Assembly (NCBI GenBank): GCA_030737835.1
Contig: CM060855.1
Span: forward strand, 15,877,438 to 15,941,437
Length of the DNA: 64,000 bases
Direction of reading: 5' to 3'
Origin: Acorus gramineus
Taxonomy: Eukaryota > Streptophyta > Magnoliopsida > Acorales > Acoraceae
The position numbers and the translations under genes are program-made. The first letter of the stretch is position 1; every line of letters begins with the position of its first letter. Below are positions 35,228-47,155 of the stretch, in pieces. Below the pieces are notes generated by a model. The model was not told where the DNA came from. It did not search any database and was given only the letters and a program-made list of their open reading frames with translations.

Positions 35228-35736
35228 TAGGGTGCAACTTGGGCTAGTTGAACCGGACCCAACCCGGTTCATGGACGAGTTTGGATTGAGATTTTTCTCT
35301 ACTAGGTTCAACCCAACCCGAACCCAATTCGGGTCGGGTTTGGGTTGGGGGGTCGGGTCATGGGGGCTCAACCCGAACCCGAATCGGTAATTGTTTGTTT
35401 TATATTTTTGTTGAAAAACAATGAAGTTATGTTTAACTTAATTAAAATTTAGAATATGTATTCATAAACTATTTGGATTTTGTAAGTTTTTTTTGTGATG
35501 AATATACTTTTAATTAATTAAAGTTTATTGTGTTATTTATTAAATAATTTTTATGATCTTTTAAGTATTAAACCCGAGCCCGACCTGAGCCCGAATTCAA
35601 CCCGAACCCGACCTGAACCTGCGGGTTGAGGTCGGGTTCGGGTTAAACCCTTCAGGTTGAAGCCGGGTTCGGGTTAGACTCTGTGCAATATGGGTTAAAG
35701 CTGAACCCGACCCAACCCACCTGAGTTACACCCCTA
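35228..35736. mobile_element. hAT-like MITE with 8-bp TSD
   Basis: Left end TAGGGTGCAACTTGGG; right end, reverse-complemented, TAGGGGTGTAACTCAGG. Flanking 8-bp repeats are ttatgcaa (35220-35227) and tcatgcaa (35737-35744), 7 of 8. Both arms are full of acccgaacccgac/gggtcgggttcggg motifs, and the core is AT-rich. 509 bp, no transposase. Same style as the element at 13382-14221. Confidence 0.8.
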
Positions 35737-35764
35737 TCATGCAAAGATATTATAAAACATTTTT

Positions 35765-35860
35765 TTTGTTTAAAGCATAAGTAAGACTTGAACCTGAGAC
35801 CCATTGGGGGCAAGGGTACCACTACCAACCCTTGCATCTCTAACCATATATTATTTTGGC
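35765..35860 (-). repeat. SINE-like (tRNA-derived) fragment
   Basis: Minus strand: ggttagagatgcaagggttg, then gtagtggtacccttg, then caggttcaagtcttacttat. ggttcaagtct is close to a Pol III B box and tggtagtggt could be a weak A box about 30 bp before it. Short and diverged. Confidence 0.35.
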
Positions 35861-37470
35861 GCCAAAAGATGAATGCAAAAAATAAAAAAAAACCTCTCTC
35901 CACACCTTTAAAAACATCACCCACATCTTGTGGCATGTGGCATTACAGGGATTGGATTCTTTTCAAATAGAAGAAAGGGACACAGTGCCTTTTATATTTT
36001 CTCCTCATTGTCGACCAGTCTTTATCTTCATTCATCTACAATACTATGTTTTTGTCTTACATATATGTTTTTGTCTTGTATTTTATAACCTATGAAAATA
36101 TAAATATAAACAAAAAATATAAAAATGACCAATACATTAAATCTAGATAACATCAAAAAATTTAAATTTTTATCAATTTGAATTTGGATATTGCAATTTC
36201 AATATCCATCAAATAAGAATTCAGTCACTCAGTAACACATTCAAATACACGAATATCTACTCCATATTTTTGATCATTTTTAATGAGAGCGTCGACCTAC
36301 CACTTACCTTAAAAAAAAATACTTTTGATCATTAAAAGGCATGAGCAATCATCAATAATTTTTTTGACACCATAGTCCAATTATATTAAAATCCATTTAG
36401 ATGGTAGCTCTAATTCTCCTTGTTTAGTTATGACTTGAGTGCCACCTGAGGGAAGGTCATCAGAAATTTGCTTCTGACAACAGATAGGTACAAAAAAATC
36501 CACCAAACAAGGACCACTTTGTCTCCATATGTGACATTCAAGAATGTGACACTCAAGCTGACTCAGATTCATCCAAAAAAAAACACTACCACCAACTGTG
36601 TTTCTTGTAGGCCTTCAAAGAATGTCTCCATTCATGCTTAAGGACCTTTAGAAAGAGGATGACACACCCCTTATGATGTTAATGCCCCATGCTTGTCCGC
36701 TTTCTACTCAATGAAATTTTTTGTGTAAGAACTGTGCTCACATAAAAATCAAGATTAAAACATGATAGGGGCTCTCACCTCACTCCTCATCCCATTATAG
36801 TATGTTGGGATATTAGCTAGTAATGTTAAGAAATATTCCACGTGCAGTCCCATGTCCCAGTCCCATATACTTCTACAAAAAAAAAAAAATGAAATATATA
36901 TTCTTAATAAGTTTTACGGACCCCATTTACAAAAAGAATAAAATAAAAAATTATATGATTTGTCCAACGAATCATATACCTCATTGCAGGTATGGGGATT
37001 ATGCGCAGGGCTGCAAATAAGGACTGCATGCAACATAATCCTTACCATCCATCATGAGATCAAAGAAAAGAATATGAAAAAAAAGTTAATCAGCTTTTTT
37101 GCAAAACTGGATCTCCAAAATCAGTTCCGAACAGGATTACGTGCAAACGAAATCACAATGAGGCAGACAAACAGACAGAAGAACTCAATTAACCAAGATG
37201 CAAAGCATTTACAAGGCAGAGCAGGTAGCACAAGGAATTTGCATCAATTTTCAATTTTGTACTCAATGGCGTGGTGGTAGGACATGTGAAAGCAACATTT
37301 ACAGGATCAGCCAAAAAAGTATGAAATCATATGGGATGGTTGAGAGGGTACAAACCTCAATAGCAGCTTCCCAAAAAGGAGCTGCAAGTCTCAAAAGATG
37401 TTAGTAAAAAAATGAAGTATGAGTTGAACTTGTAGAAGGCACCTTAGTATAGGTTTCAGGCAGTATTATG
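35861..37470. other. Intergenic downstream of the EML gene
   Basis: No gene is recognised. 36381-36572 has a 63-codon minus-strand frame (ends ELPSKWILI) with no domain I know, so it is not called. 37250-37470 is probably the 3' UTR side of the EMSY-LIKE gene. Confidence 0.4.
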
Positions 37471-40400
37471 TCAGCCATAATCCTCATTGTCATCCTGGAG
37501 AGTGACGCAGTTAAAGCCGTTTTGATCTGAGCGATTGTTTATGTATCTTTCACTGTGGGGCCATCTCTTCCCATCATCATGAGAAGACATGGTGCGATGT
37601 GTTCCATGCCTGTTGTTTCTCGGCAGGTCCTCTGAAGTAGTTTCATCTGTGCAACCGTGGCTTACATCACTTTCGGGAATATTTTTTGGAAAAAAAAAAA
37701 TCACATATAATAAAGTAAAATCTTTCTCCCACCTGCTATTGCAGAGAGTTTTCGGACTGCATCAAGAAGTGCCTGTTCTTGCTCCTACAATATTTTTGCT
37801 AGATTATAAGAACCTTTTAGGCGAGTTGACAGGGCAAACAATTACATAAGAAAGAAATGTGAGACTTACTTTGAGGAGCAGTCTTGCTGTCTCTATTTGA
37901 AGAAGACTGGAGTTCTCTTTTCCACAGATCCTTCCAATCTGCCAGAGCACAGGATATAAAGTTAAAAATATATGAGTTTAAAACCCATCAAAAGCTTTAG
38001 AGATTTACATAAAGCATACAGAATCACTGGAAGATAACACAAGAAAATATTTATGTTAATAAAGGATAAACAATACTAATGCATATCATAGAAGCTACCA
38101 TGGTTATCAAGGCACCAAGGTGACAAGATGCTACCTGGAGGGGTCTAGGCATGCTTAGGTATTCTGGGCAATGGGCTAATTTCATAATCCCATTCTCCAA
38201 TTGTTAAAGCATTTCCTTATATTAAATATAATCATAAATCAAACTCAATAATCATCAGATAATAATCAATTACAATTTTTTTAAATTGTTTTAATGATTA
38301 AATTTGATAAAATTCTTTAACGAATTGATAATGATCAAATACATAACAGTGGCAAAACTCCAACTCGTATGAGTTTATCTTATTTTATCACAATTAATCT
38401 ACATTGACATTTGAGATTGAATAGAAGAATTAAATGTCTTCTTTATGCAATGGTTTAGACTTGGGTTTTCAACTTATTTGACTCGTAAGACTCTCCCTCT
38501 TTTACAAGGCAACCACTTCATCTTGATTACCTAGTGTCTGTATGATGAAGCATAAGTGTTCCATTTCTCCGCAAAAGATAATTGGTTGCAGCATTTATTT
38601 TATAATGCAACAAATTCCACAATCAATGGAAAAATTTGCCCACAATAATTCAAAATACAATGTCAAACATCTAATCTAAGCAGAAGTCTGGAAATGTCTC
38701 AGAAAAAAATTAAAAAGAAAGCAAAAGATAGCTTCAGTTTCATACTCAAGCCAATCACATACTAGACCTTACGAGAACTCACCTCTTGAATAAGCTTGTT
38801 TGTGTCACGAATCTCGATCGTGTCACACACTGGCTTGCAGCTGTCAACAACTGTGTGCAGAAAACCATTTTTAGATGTCTGAATAACTGTCGATCCTCTT
38901 CCTTTACTAAAATCTAATGTCTTCTTGTTTGACATCACTGCCTTCACAACCTGCCCAGGATTCCTTTCACTGACCCATTGCTCATCTCTATAATGTGCCT
39001 GGTGATGAAAAAGGAGGCTTTTAACATGTGCCACAAGACAATAAGGGGAAGATTGCAACTGAGAGGTGACCTAAGGAAAGACAAAGAAGCAAAAAAATTG
39101 TCTAACCAGGAAACAGATGCAGAAGAATTATTCAAATCTGCAAGTGCCAAAGTAAAAAAATTCATCGCAACCTTTTACAGGATTTACTGAACTAGGATGT
39201 ATTTTAATCAGATGTATAGCAATTAGATACTGACAAAATTAACTTAGCAAAAAAATGTAAAGCATAATTTAACAGTCGTATGAACTATGAATTACAGCTG
39301 ATTCAACATTTCAAATGATCGGGCAATAATTAAATCAGTCAAAAAGTGCATGTTACCCCAAATCCTTTTCAATGTTTCCAAAAAAAAAAAAAAAAAAAAC
39401 AGAGTGTGCAGATCACCTTGCACACAGTTTAAGTGATTAAAGAATGGAAGATGCCAATATGAGAACCATAATGAAGATAGTGCAGGTAGTGTAGAATTAT
39501 ATATGCCAAAGGCCCCAGGCATGATTCACAAGTAGAGAGAAGTTGCATATGTGAGCAAATAACAAGGTCTCAGAATAGGGCTGATCTTTTAGTTTCAGAA
39601 GATAGTAACATAAATTATTATGTTTGATAAAAATATACTACATATGAAACATCAAGGCACTCATAACGAAAGACGAATATAGCATGCAGAAATGATGCGT
39701 AACATGAATTTTAAATTTAGCGAGGCACAGTTCATAATGCATTAACTGAGGGTCCGTTTGGTTTCATGTAATTTGACTTTTTAAGGATTTCATTTTACGT
39801 GGAAATTTTTTTTCTGGAAAAGGAAATTCATTTCCGATGTTTGGTTGTATTGAAATCATTTTACGGAAAACAATATCCGTCGTTTGTTTTCACGTAAAAT
39901 GTTAACATGAAATTGTTTTCTAGTGTTTGGTTCTATAAATTAAAAAAATATTGTTGTTCATATGTATGCATTAATACAAAATTATGAATATAAAAAATAT
40001 AATAACAACAAATAGATCGAAATTATTAATAAATATCATTACAAAAATTATTCTTGCATTCCATTGATTCAAAATAACAATACCTACACTATTTAACCTT
40101 ATTAATCAATAAAAAAAAACAAGTCTAACATAAAAAAGTTCCAAGTACTAAATGAAAATAAAATACGAAAAATGAGAGAAAAATCATCTTATCAAATCTT
40201 TCCAATTGATATGAACAAAAAAAATTCAACGTGGCATTTATTGGTAGATCTTATTTTGAGTTTTGATATTTCAATTTTATTGTTTAGGATAAATACATTA
40301 TTGGATTATTTAGCTAATTATTAGATTCATTAAAATCCCTATGACTCTTAAAAATTCTATTTTGGTAAATTTTAAATCATATAATCTATTATGTATTTTG

Positions 40401-41983
40401 TTCAATAAGATATCATGTCTAACATTGCATTAATAAAATATATAAATCAGATATTCAAAACATTTTGGATTAAAAACTATTATATGCATCCAACATTTTT
40501 AAAATAAGATTTTTTTTTCAGAATTTTTTTTAAAATTAATACATGAATTCACAAACATAAACTTAACATATAAAAAAATAAATAGAAAGAGAGGAATGAT
40601 GTACCTTTTCTTTTTTGATGCACTAACAAAAATGAAAACAAAATGAGGCAGATAAAAAATTAAGGAGAAAGAGAGTTGAAGGTTTTTAAGGATTTCTAAA
40701 TGCAAGGAAAACGGCATACGCACCCTTCACCTTGTATCACAAAATCGGGATTTTGAGGTAGTTAGATATTTTATTTTCTGTGGACTTTATTTTCAAATGC
40801 ACCCAAACAGAAATCTGTAACTGATTTTTCTGAAAACTTGATACATGCAAATATTTTACATGAAAACAAACAGACCCTGAATAGAATCAACAAATTAGAT
40901 AAGCTAAAATACAGCTTGCAAATTCGACAAAAAAAAAATACTTACTGGCAGTGCAGGAGAACTGCCAACTACTGATGCCTGGGTACAAGGACGGGGCTTC
41001 TGTGATGATTTCATAGTGATGTGGGAAGTTTTCATCTTCTTCTGAGAAATGTGAGTCAACGAAATAGAAGGAAAAGTAGATGCAGTCACACTATTATGTG
41101 GCACTTGTTCTTGACCATTAGTCTGCTTGCGCCATTCCCTGCTTCAATTAAACACATAAAAACAAAGTCCAAGTGGGTAAAATAATAACCTAGAAATGTG
41201 GTCAGGCCTTGAGAAATAGAAAAGGGAATGTGTGTGTATATATATATCTTAGAGAGAGAGAGAGAGAGGAAGAGAGAGAGAGAGCACACCTTATCACCCT
41301 GACATTGTCGTCCAAAGTAACTTGCCCAAGGATTTCTCTATGCTCAACATCTGAAACACCGAGTTCCTTCCTCAGCTTAGATATAAGCCCTTCTTTATCC
41401 TACAAAATATTTTCACTTTACATTTTCTATTTCACAAATGATGATAATTCAAATTATGATATAAAATAAATATACAGAAAGTATATGCTTCATGAAAATA
41501 AAGCTAATCAAGTTAATAAAATTTCAAAAATAGTTAAAAAAATCATTCGTACTAAATAACAAAAAATGGCTGAACATAGCTACATCTCCTTAACATTTTA
41601 TGGACAATGGGATTAGCAGTTGGACTATAGTGGGTTTTACATGTTGCCTTTCATCAAATTTATGATGATTTTAGGCCATCTGAACCATCTCTTCCCTCGA
41701 TAAAACAGCGGGGAAAAGAAAAAAGAAAAAAGAAAAGAACACAAATAAAAGGCCAATCATTAAAAACAAATGCATATGCATTGACAGTATGACCTGCAAA
41801 CTAAGAACCATGAAAGATTTCCGAGTGAATATCTCTACAGAAGAATTAACAAGAAGAAGAAAAAATTGAGGACATAAATACCCATGAAAGGACATCTGAT
41901 TGAGCAACAAAAGCCCTCAAGAGAGCACTATATGCCTCCATCTCCATCTCGTGAATCTGGCATCCGATTTTGGGAATATCCAT
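37471..41983 (-). CDS. EML: EMSY-LIKE protein with ENT domain (EML), no Agenet domain seen
   Basis: Seven exons on the minus strand: 41983-41882, 41399-41290, 41138-40946, 38998-38783, 37938-37870, 37784-37733 and 37646-37471 (918 nt, 305 residues). Residues 10-75 are an ENT domain: QIHEMEMEAYSALLRAFVAQ, then DKEGLISKLRKELGVSDVEH, then a REWRKQ-type end. Plant EML proteins are chromatin-linked factors named after human EMSY and act in immunity and development. The C-terminal part has a coiled coil (KLIQEIGRICGKENSSLLQI ... KEQEQALLDAVRKL), also typical of EMLs. The Tudor/Agenet module usual between the two was not found, either in exons or in the 1.9-kb intron where it would lie. An in-frame TAA lies 36 bp upstream of the ATG, fixing the start. 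The last intron uses a weak donor (G|GTGGGA). An upstream non-coding exon near 42810-42920 is likely. Confidence 0.85.
39750..40877. mobile_element. PIF/Harbinger- or hAT-type MITE with 3-bp TSD, in an EML intron
   Basis: The left end is GGGTCCGTTTGGTTTCATGT and the right end, reverse-complemented, is GGGTCTGTTTGTTTTCATGT. The flanks are TGA at 39747-39749 and 40878-40880. Inner ends keep matching through acgtaaaa/ttttacatgaaaac motifs. 1128 bp, AT-rich, no transposase. It makes up more than half of the large EML intron. Confidence 0.7.
41251..41285. repeat. (GA)n microsatellite in an EML intron
   Basis: A nearly pure GA run next to the donor of the exon ending at 41290, preceded by a (TG)n/(TA)n stretch. 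Confidence 0.9.
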
Positions 41984-42245
41984 CTCTCGCAAAATCTCCA
42001 CCGAAGATAAGTCCGTTTATTCCTCTATAATTCCAACCTGCATCTCATACACCGAAAAATCATTTATGTCCTCCTGAAAGTGCCATATCACAATGTATGC
42101 ACAATTTCCATGTACAAATACAGCATTCCAATCACACAATTGTTATGAAAACATGAGCAAAGAAGAATCACGTAGATAAATCCACGTATGAAGATGTACA
42201 AACCAACAAAGGGCATCGTTTCAAAACAAAGATGGATTTCTGTGG

Positions 42246-42345
42246 GCTTGGACTCATAGCTCAATATATGACAACAAAATTGACAACCATGAGATTATGG
42301 ATTCAAGTCCAACCGCTTACCTAACAGAAAAAAAAATAAGGATTA
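42246..42345 (+). repeat. SINE-like fragment near the EML 5' end
   Basis: tagctcaatatatgacaaca looks like an A box, and gattcaagtccaaccgctta, 45 bp on, contains a B-box-like GATTCAAGTCC. An A9 tract ends the unit at 42333-42341. It sits in the presumed 5' UTR intron of the EML gene. Confidence 0.5.
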
Positions 42346-45280
42346 ATCATGGTACTACCACACCCCACAAGGCCACAACTCGATTTACCAGGCGAAAGAT
42401 CAATTCATGATTTGTACATCAATTCACGCCTTGACAAAAAAATACATTGATGTAAATTAATCATAAAGTTTTGATGGAATGCCGTCCCTAAACACCGGAG
42501 GATTCATAAAAGATTTAATATCACCGTTTATGCAGTCACATTGAAAAACCTTAATCAAAACCCTAAAAAGATCACCAAAACCCTAATCAAGGCATCAAAA
42601 ACATACGAAACCCTTTCGAAAGTCACATAAGTTTTCGCAACCCTAATAAACCCATTGCATCTCAAACCCTAGAATAACCACGACCTCGATTTCGGACCAA
42701 ACAAACAAAAAAAAAATCACAATAAAAACAACAACATCATCATCTCAAGAAGAAAAAAAACGAATCGAAACTTAAAGAAATGTAGATTGAAGGATGGAGA
42801 GGGGGCTCACCTTCCACGAACGAGAGGGGCAGGGAGAGATTGACGGACGGAGACGATGAAATATGGCCTGAAATGGATAACCTCGGCGAATCTCCGGCCG
42901 GAAATACCCACCGGAGAGAGAAACCCTAACAAGTTTTTTAATATTTAAATTTAAATTTTTATTATTTATTTATTTATTATTATTATGATGATGAAAGACG
43001 ACGAGTCTGGTATTTTATTAGTGAAAATGAATCGTGAACGTTGAATTTAATGCTAGTTGATATCTAGTACGTCCGAATTTTCATGATTTATTTATTTATG
43101 AAGACATATATATACGCCGAACCGAGATTCATTTACCCTCAATCCCTCATGGGCCGGATCCGGATCTGAATGGTTGGATGGTTAGGGTGGGTCTAATTGC
43201 ACCCCTTGTTTTGTTTTACCATGCACACCCTTATTAATCGGATTATGATAAAAAAAAAATCTATAGTATGCACGCCTCCTATTTACTGGATACTGGAAAC
43301 TAATATTTGTTGACAAATATAAAAAATCTAAACAAATACACTGTTGATGGGAATTAATAACTCTAGGCTTTGGAAGGGGTTAGACAATAGACATATATGG
43401 TGTACCATATTTAAAATCTTCGATAAATGTGATGTCTATAAAACAGAATATTAAATCAATATCTTTTGAAAGGGTAGACACATGACGTGTTGAGTATATG
43501 TAAATTTGTAGACATGTAATGTGTCAATTTATGCAGAATTATATATATATAAACATGTACTTTGACATTACACACACACCACACATGAATGTGCATGACA
43601 TTGAATCTAATTATATAATTACATACATTTGATTGTTTGAATGAAATGGGTGTGCAATGAAAAACCCAAATGCTATATAAATACCAAAGTGTTTACAAAA
43701 CTCAAGTTATTTGGATGGGGTGTGAATAAGCACATGTGAAATAATTTGAGGGGTACATTTAGTCGGACTAGAATGATTATGAGTCAGATTTTGAACGGGC
43801 TTTTGTGTTGATATACTCAGGCCGGTTTAGACATCCTTGGTGGATTTTGCAACTTTCATTGTATTATGGAAAAAAAATGTTACACAGTTTGGATTTGTTA
43901 AATATTATACTTTGCTAGGATAAAAATCAGTCAATAATAAAATATCTGTTCTATTAAAATATTTCATATACTCAATGAAGCAATGAAGTGAACGCATACT
44001 TTTTTACATTTTTTTTTTATCAAGTTTATCCTCACTCAAATGCAGTATATGTTTGAGAGATTTCATGTACTCAACTGAAACTGTAAGAATAATTGGTTCA
44101 ATAAAAATATATACATTTCTACACTACAATTTGGAAATATGATTATTAGGAATATATATGTAAAAAAATCATTAAAAAAATGTTGAGATTTGATAGATAT
44201 AGATTAATATTATCATAGATAAATTTTTTGTTTCATCCTTATTCTGATGTAAAACTAATAAAAAAAATGATCATATGACATAATCAATATCATTCATTTC
44301 ATGTATCTTTTAAAAATTTATGGAATTCAAAATAGATTTGTTGAATATCTCACATTATCCTTTAAATATATTTATATTAAAAATATTTTTTTCTCTATTT
44401 TTACCCTTAATTTAAAATTGAAGATCATAAATTAATAAAGGTAAAATTAAAAATGTTCCAAAAGAAGCAACAGACTTGAAAAACTTAAATGTGTTTTGTT
44501 AATATATAGATAGACTAGTCTTCAATTATGCACAATGTGCATAAAAATAAATTTGATAAATAATATGGTAATAAATCTATAAAATAAGCCCACCAACTAA
44601 AAAAAAAATTTATTATACGATTGGCAAACCATTTTAGTCCCAGTAAATTCTTATTTATAATAAAATAAAATACATAAAATAAATGGAACCCGCCCAACCC
44701 ATTAAATAATATCCCTAAATAATATGACATGTTTTATCCTCAAGAACAACCCACCAATAAAATAATACAATAAATTAAAATAAAAATGAAAATTTATCCA
44801 TTAGTTGATGACAATAGTTATCTAAAATTTATTTAAAACGTGCATTAAACTATAATTTTATGAAATTTAATGATTATGCAATGTGAATTCCTTTGTTAAT
44901 TAATTATAATTAATTTGTTAGACAATCCAATCATATATAAAATTTATAAAATATATTATCTATTTTAAAATCTTAAAATAAAATTAGAATAACAATTAAT
45001 GATTCAGATAGGAATAAATTTTAACAAAAGCTTTCCATACATGGAGATATGATTAGATTTGTATAATAGAGATGATAACAAACAACCAAAGGGTGCCGAG
45101 TTGAACAATTAATGAAATTTTAAGATTTTATTATTGATACAAATCTGTAATCATGGTCAGTTAAAATAAACGTGTATAAGATTGAGATTTTCTCTCTCGA
45201 AATTAGTTACATAATGAATTCGGTTAATATACAGTATGTTATTATATATCACACTGTTGTGAAATACAAAGTCAGTTTAA
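42346..45280. other. EML upstream region and intergenic DNA before CAF1
   Basis: 42780-42930 is GC-richer and reads on the minus strand as a leader with a possible splice donor (cgtggaaggtgagcc), so it is likely EML 5' UTR exon 1. Beyond 42960 the DNA is AT-rich with no gene, transposon end or RNA gene that I can support. Confidence 0.5.
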
Positions 45281-45288
45281 CTCCACTC

Positions 45289-45298
45289 TATATATATA
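45289..45298 (+). promoter_or_regulatory. TATA box of CAF1
   Basis: A TATATATATA run lies 65 bp before the CAF1 ATG, a normal distance for a TATA box with a short 5' UTR of about 40 nt, which is A-rich (gaaaataaaaaaaaagga). Confidence 0.6.
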
Positions 45299-45362
45299 TT
45301 CAATTAAACCACCAGACCATAAGAAAATAAAAAAAAAGGAGAGACAGGAGAAAAAAAAAAAA

Positions 45363-46301
45363 ATGGCTGTTGAAGAGGTGTGGAACTACAACTTCCACAG
45401 TTCATTCCACACGTTGGCCTCCTACAGGGAACAGTTCCCTTACATTTCCGTGGACATGGAGTTTCCGGGATTCCTACAAGAGACGGATCGAGACGCCTTG
45501 GAGTCCATCCGATACGCCGACCTCAAATTCAACGTCGATAATCTAAAACCCATTCAAGTGGGCCTCACTCTGGGCGACTCGAGCGGTCACGTCCTTTATA
45601 CCTGGCAGTTCAACCTGTCGGGGTTCAATGTTCGTGTTGATCCTTCATCCGCTAAATCAATTGAGTTGCTGGGGAGGAGCGGCATCGACTTCGACAGAAT
45701 CTTGTACGAGGGAGTGAAGGTGCAAGACTTAGCGAGGTCATTCATGATGACCTTCGTCGTCGGGGGTCGTAACAGGCTACATCATTGGTTCACATTCCAT
45801 GGCCTTTACGACCTCGCTTATATAATAAAGATGATCACCAACGCTCCTCTGCCCGATACTCTCCCTGAGTTCCTCTCATTAGTCCGGGTATTTTTCGGGC
45901 GAGTCTACGACTTGAAGATGATGGCCAAATCATACGACGGGCTAATGGGGGGAGAGATCGGGCTTCTGAGGATGTCAAGCATCCTCGACGTCGATGCCAG
46001 CAGAATAAGACCTCATCAAGCGGGCCACGACAGTTTACTGATAAGCAAGGTGTTTTCCTCAATGAAGAGGAATTTGAGGCTGGTGGAAGAGGAGTTTACA
46101 GGACAACTATACGGGTTATCATCGACTGTGAGACCATCAGCACAGAATTTCAATGTCATGGTTGTCTCTCTCCTTCCAAACCCAGTTTTCATGAATTATA
46201 ACATGGCACCTTCTCCACCTCCTCCAATAATGCCACGACCACCTCCCCTAATGTGGCTTCCGCGCGCACCCCTCCCCCTCCCCCCATTTGGTATTCAGTG
46301 A
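45363..46301 (+). CDS. CAF1: CCR4-associated factor 1 (CAF1) poly(A) ribonuclease, intronless
   Basis: Single exon, 312 residues. CAF1 is the DEDD-type 3'-5' exonuclease of the CCR4-NOT complex and removes mRNA poly(A) tails in the cytoplasm. The four catalytic acids are present: D31 and E33 in SVDMEFPGF, D150 in FHGLYDLAY and D223 in HQAGHDSLL, with the DEDDh histidine likely H218. Two blocks differ from the usual wording: FHGLYDLAY for FHSGYDFGYL, and AGHDSLLI for AGSDSLLT. The stretch from about 283 to 312 is very proline-rich (PSPPPPIMPRPPP), a tail not needed for catalysis. Lack of introns is common in plant CAF1 genes, many of which are stress-induced. Gene and stop are intact, so it is probably functional, though a divergent paralogue. 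Confidence 0.95.
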   Translation: MAVEEVWNYNFHSSFHTLASYREQFPYISVDMEFPGFLQETDRDALESIRYADLKFNVDNLKPIQVGLTLGDSSGHVLYTWQFNLSGFNVRVDPSSAKSIELLGRSGIDFDRILYEGVKVQDLARSFMMTFVVGGRNRLHHWFTFHGLYDLAYIIKMITNAPLPDTLPEFLSLVRVFFGRVYDLKMMAKSYDGLMGGEIGLLRMSSILDVDASRIRPHQAGHDSLLISKVFSSMKRNLRLVEEEFTGQLYGLSSTVRPSAQNFNVMVVSLLPNPVFMNYNMAPSPPPPIMPRPPPLMWLPRAPLPLPPFGIQ

Positions 46302-47155
46302 TATCTGCAGCTCCAGTTATAATGCATCTTCTGCTACAGCCCACCACTGACTATGGATGGAATTACAATGTTGCATATACTTCCTCGAAATCCATAAGTG
46401 AGTTTTTTTCTTCTCTGTGTTGATGTAATTTTTTTTTTAGTTGGTTTTATTTCACTCATTGGCTTTAGAAGTTGGAGGCTTACTTACTATAATCAAAACT
46501 TTGGAGGGGTGTGAGTGCACAAGGGTTTGAGCAATTGTTGTTAAACTATGGTTATTATTTTGATGTTAAATCGGAGATTTTATTTGTCATATTTTAGGAA
46601 TCCATAAATTAACTATAATTCGATGGGAATGGATAAGTCTTTAATGAACTATTTTAGGTCCATCTGGATCCAATTTTTAAGATCTAAATTAACTGAAATA
46701 ATAGATTCTGAAAAAGTTAATTTCAGTAGGCTTTTTCGTAAAAAAAATTGTTGACTTTTAAACATAAAGAAATTCTGAAACCAAAAGTTAAGATATAATC
46801 TGCAAATTGAATTTACAAAAGCAAAATCTGATTGACAAACAATCACAACTCGAATACTTCATAGCAATTACAATGATTATCAGGCAATTAAATGTAAACG
46901 AAAATCTACCAAAAAAAGAGGAGACAGAGCAATCTAAAAACACAAACAATAGACCATAAACTTTTATTGTCCAGATGCAAAGGAACGGCAGAATTCATGT
47001 ACAACATTTCACATATATATGATTTTATGCAGAATAAATCATGAAAAACCAAACATTTTGGAAACAGAAAACAATGATATCATGTCTTTCCACAAAAGCA
47101 CTGCTAAGACCAACCAATTTCAAGAGAAGAGAGACTGAAAAAACAAACTTTCAAA
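46302..47155. other. Spacer between convergent CAF1 and FQR1-like genes
   Basis: Both 3' UTRs must lie in this 850 bp. No further gene, RNA or transposon end was seen. Confidence 0.5.

Noticed and set aside
36381-36572. 63-codon minus-strand frame ending ELPSKWILI
   Set aside because: Its wording looks protein-like but no domain, splice partner or neighbour supports it.
41209-41469. Frame with REREREEERER across the EML intron
   Set aside because: It is the translation of the (GA)n microsatellite.
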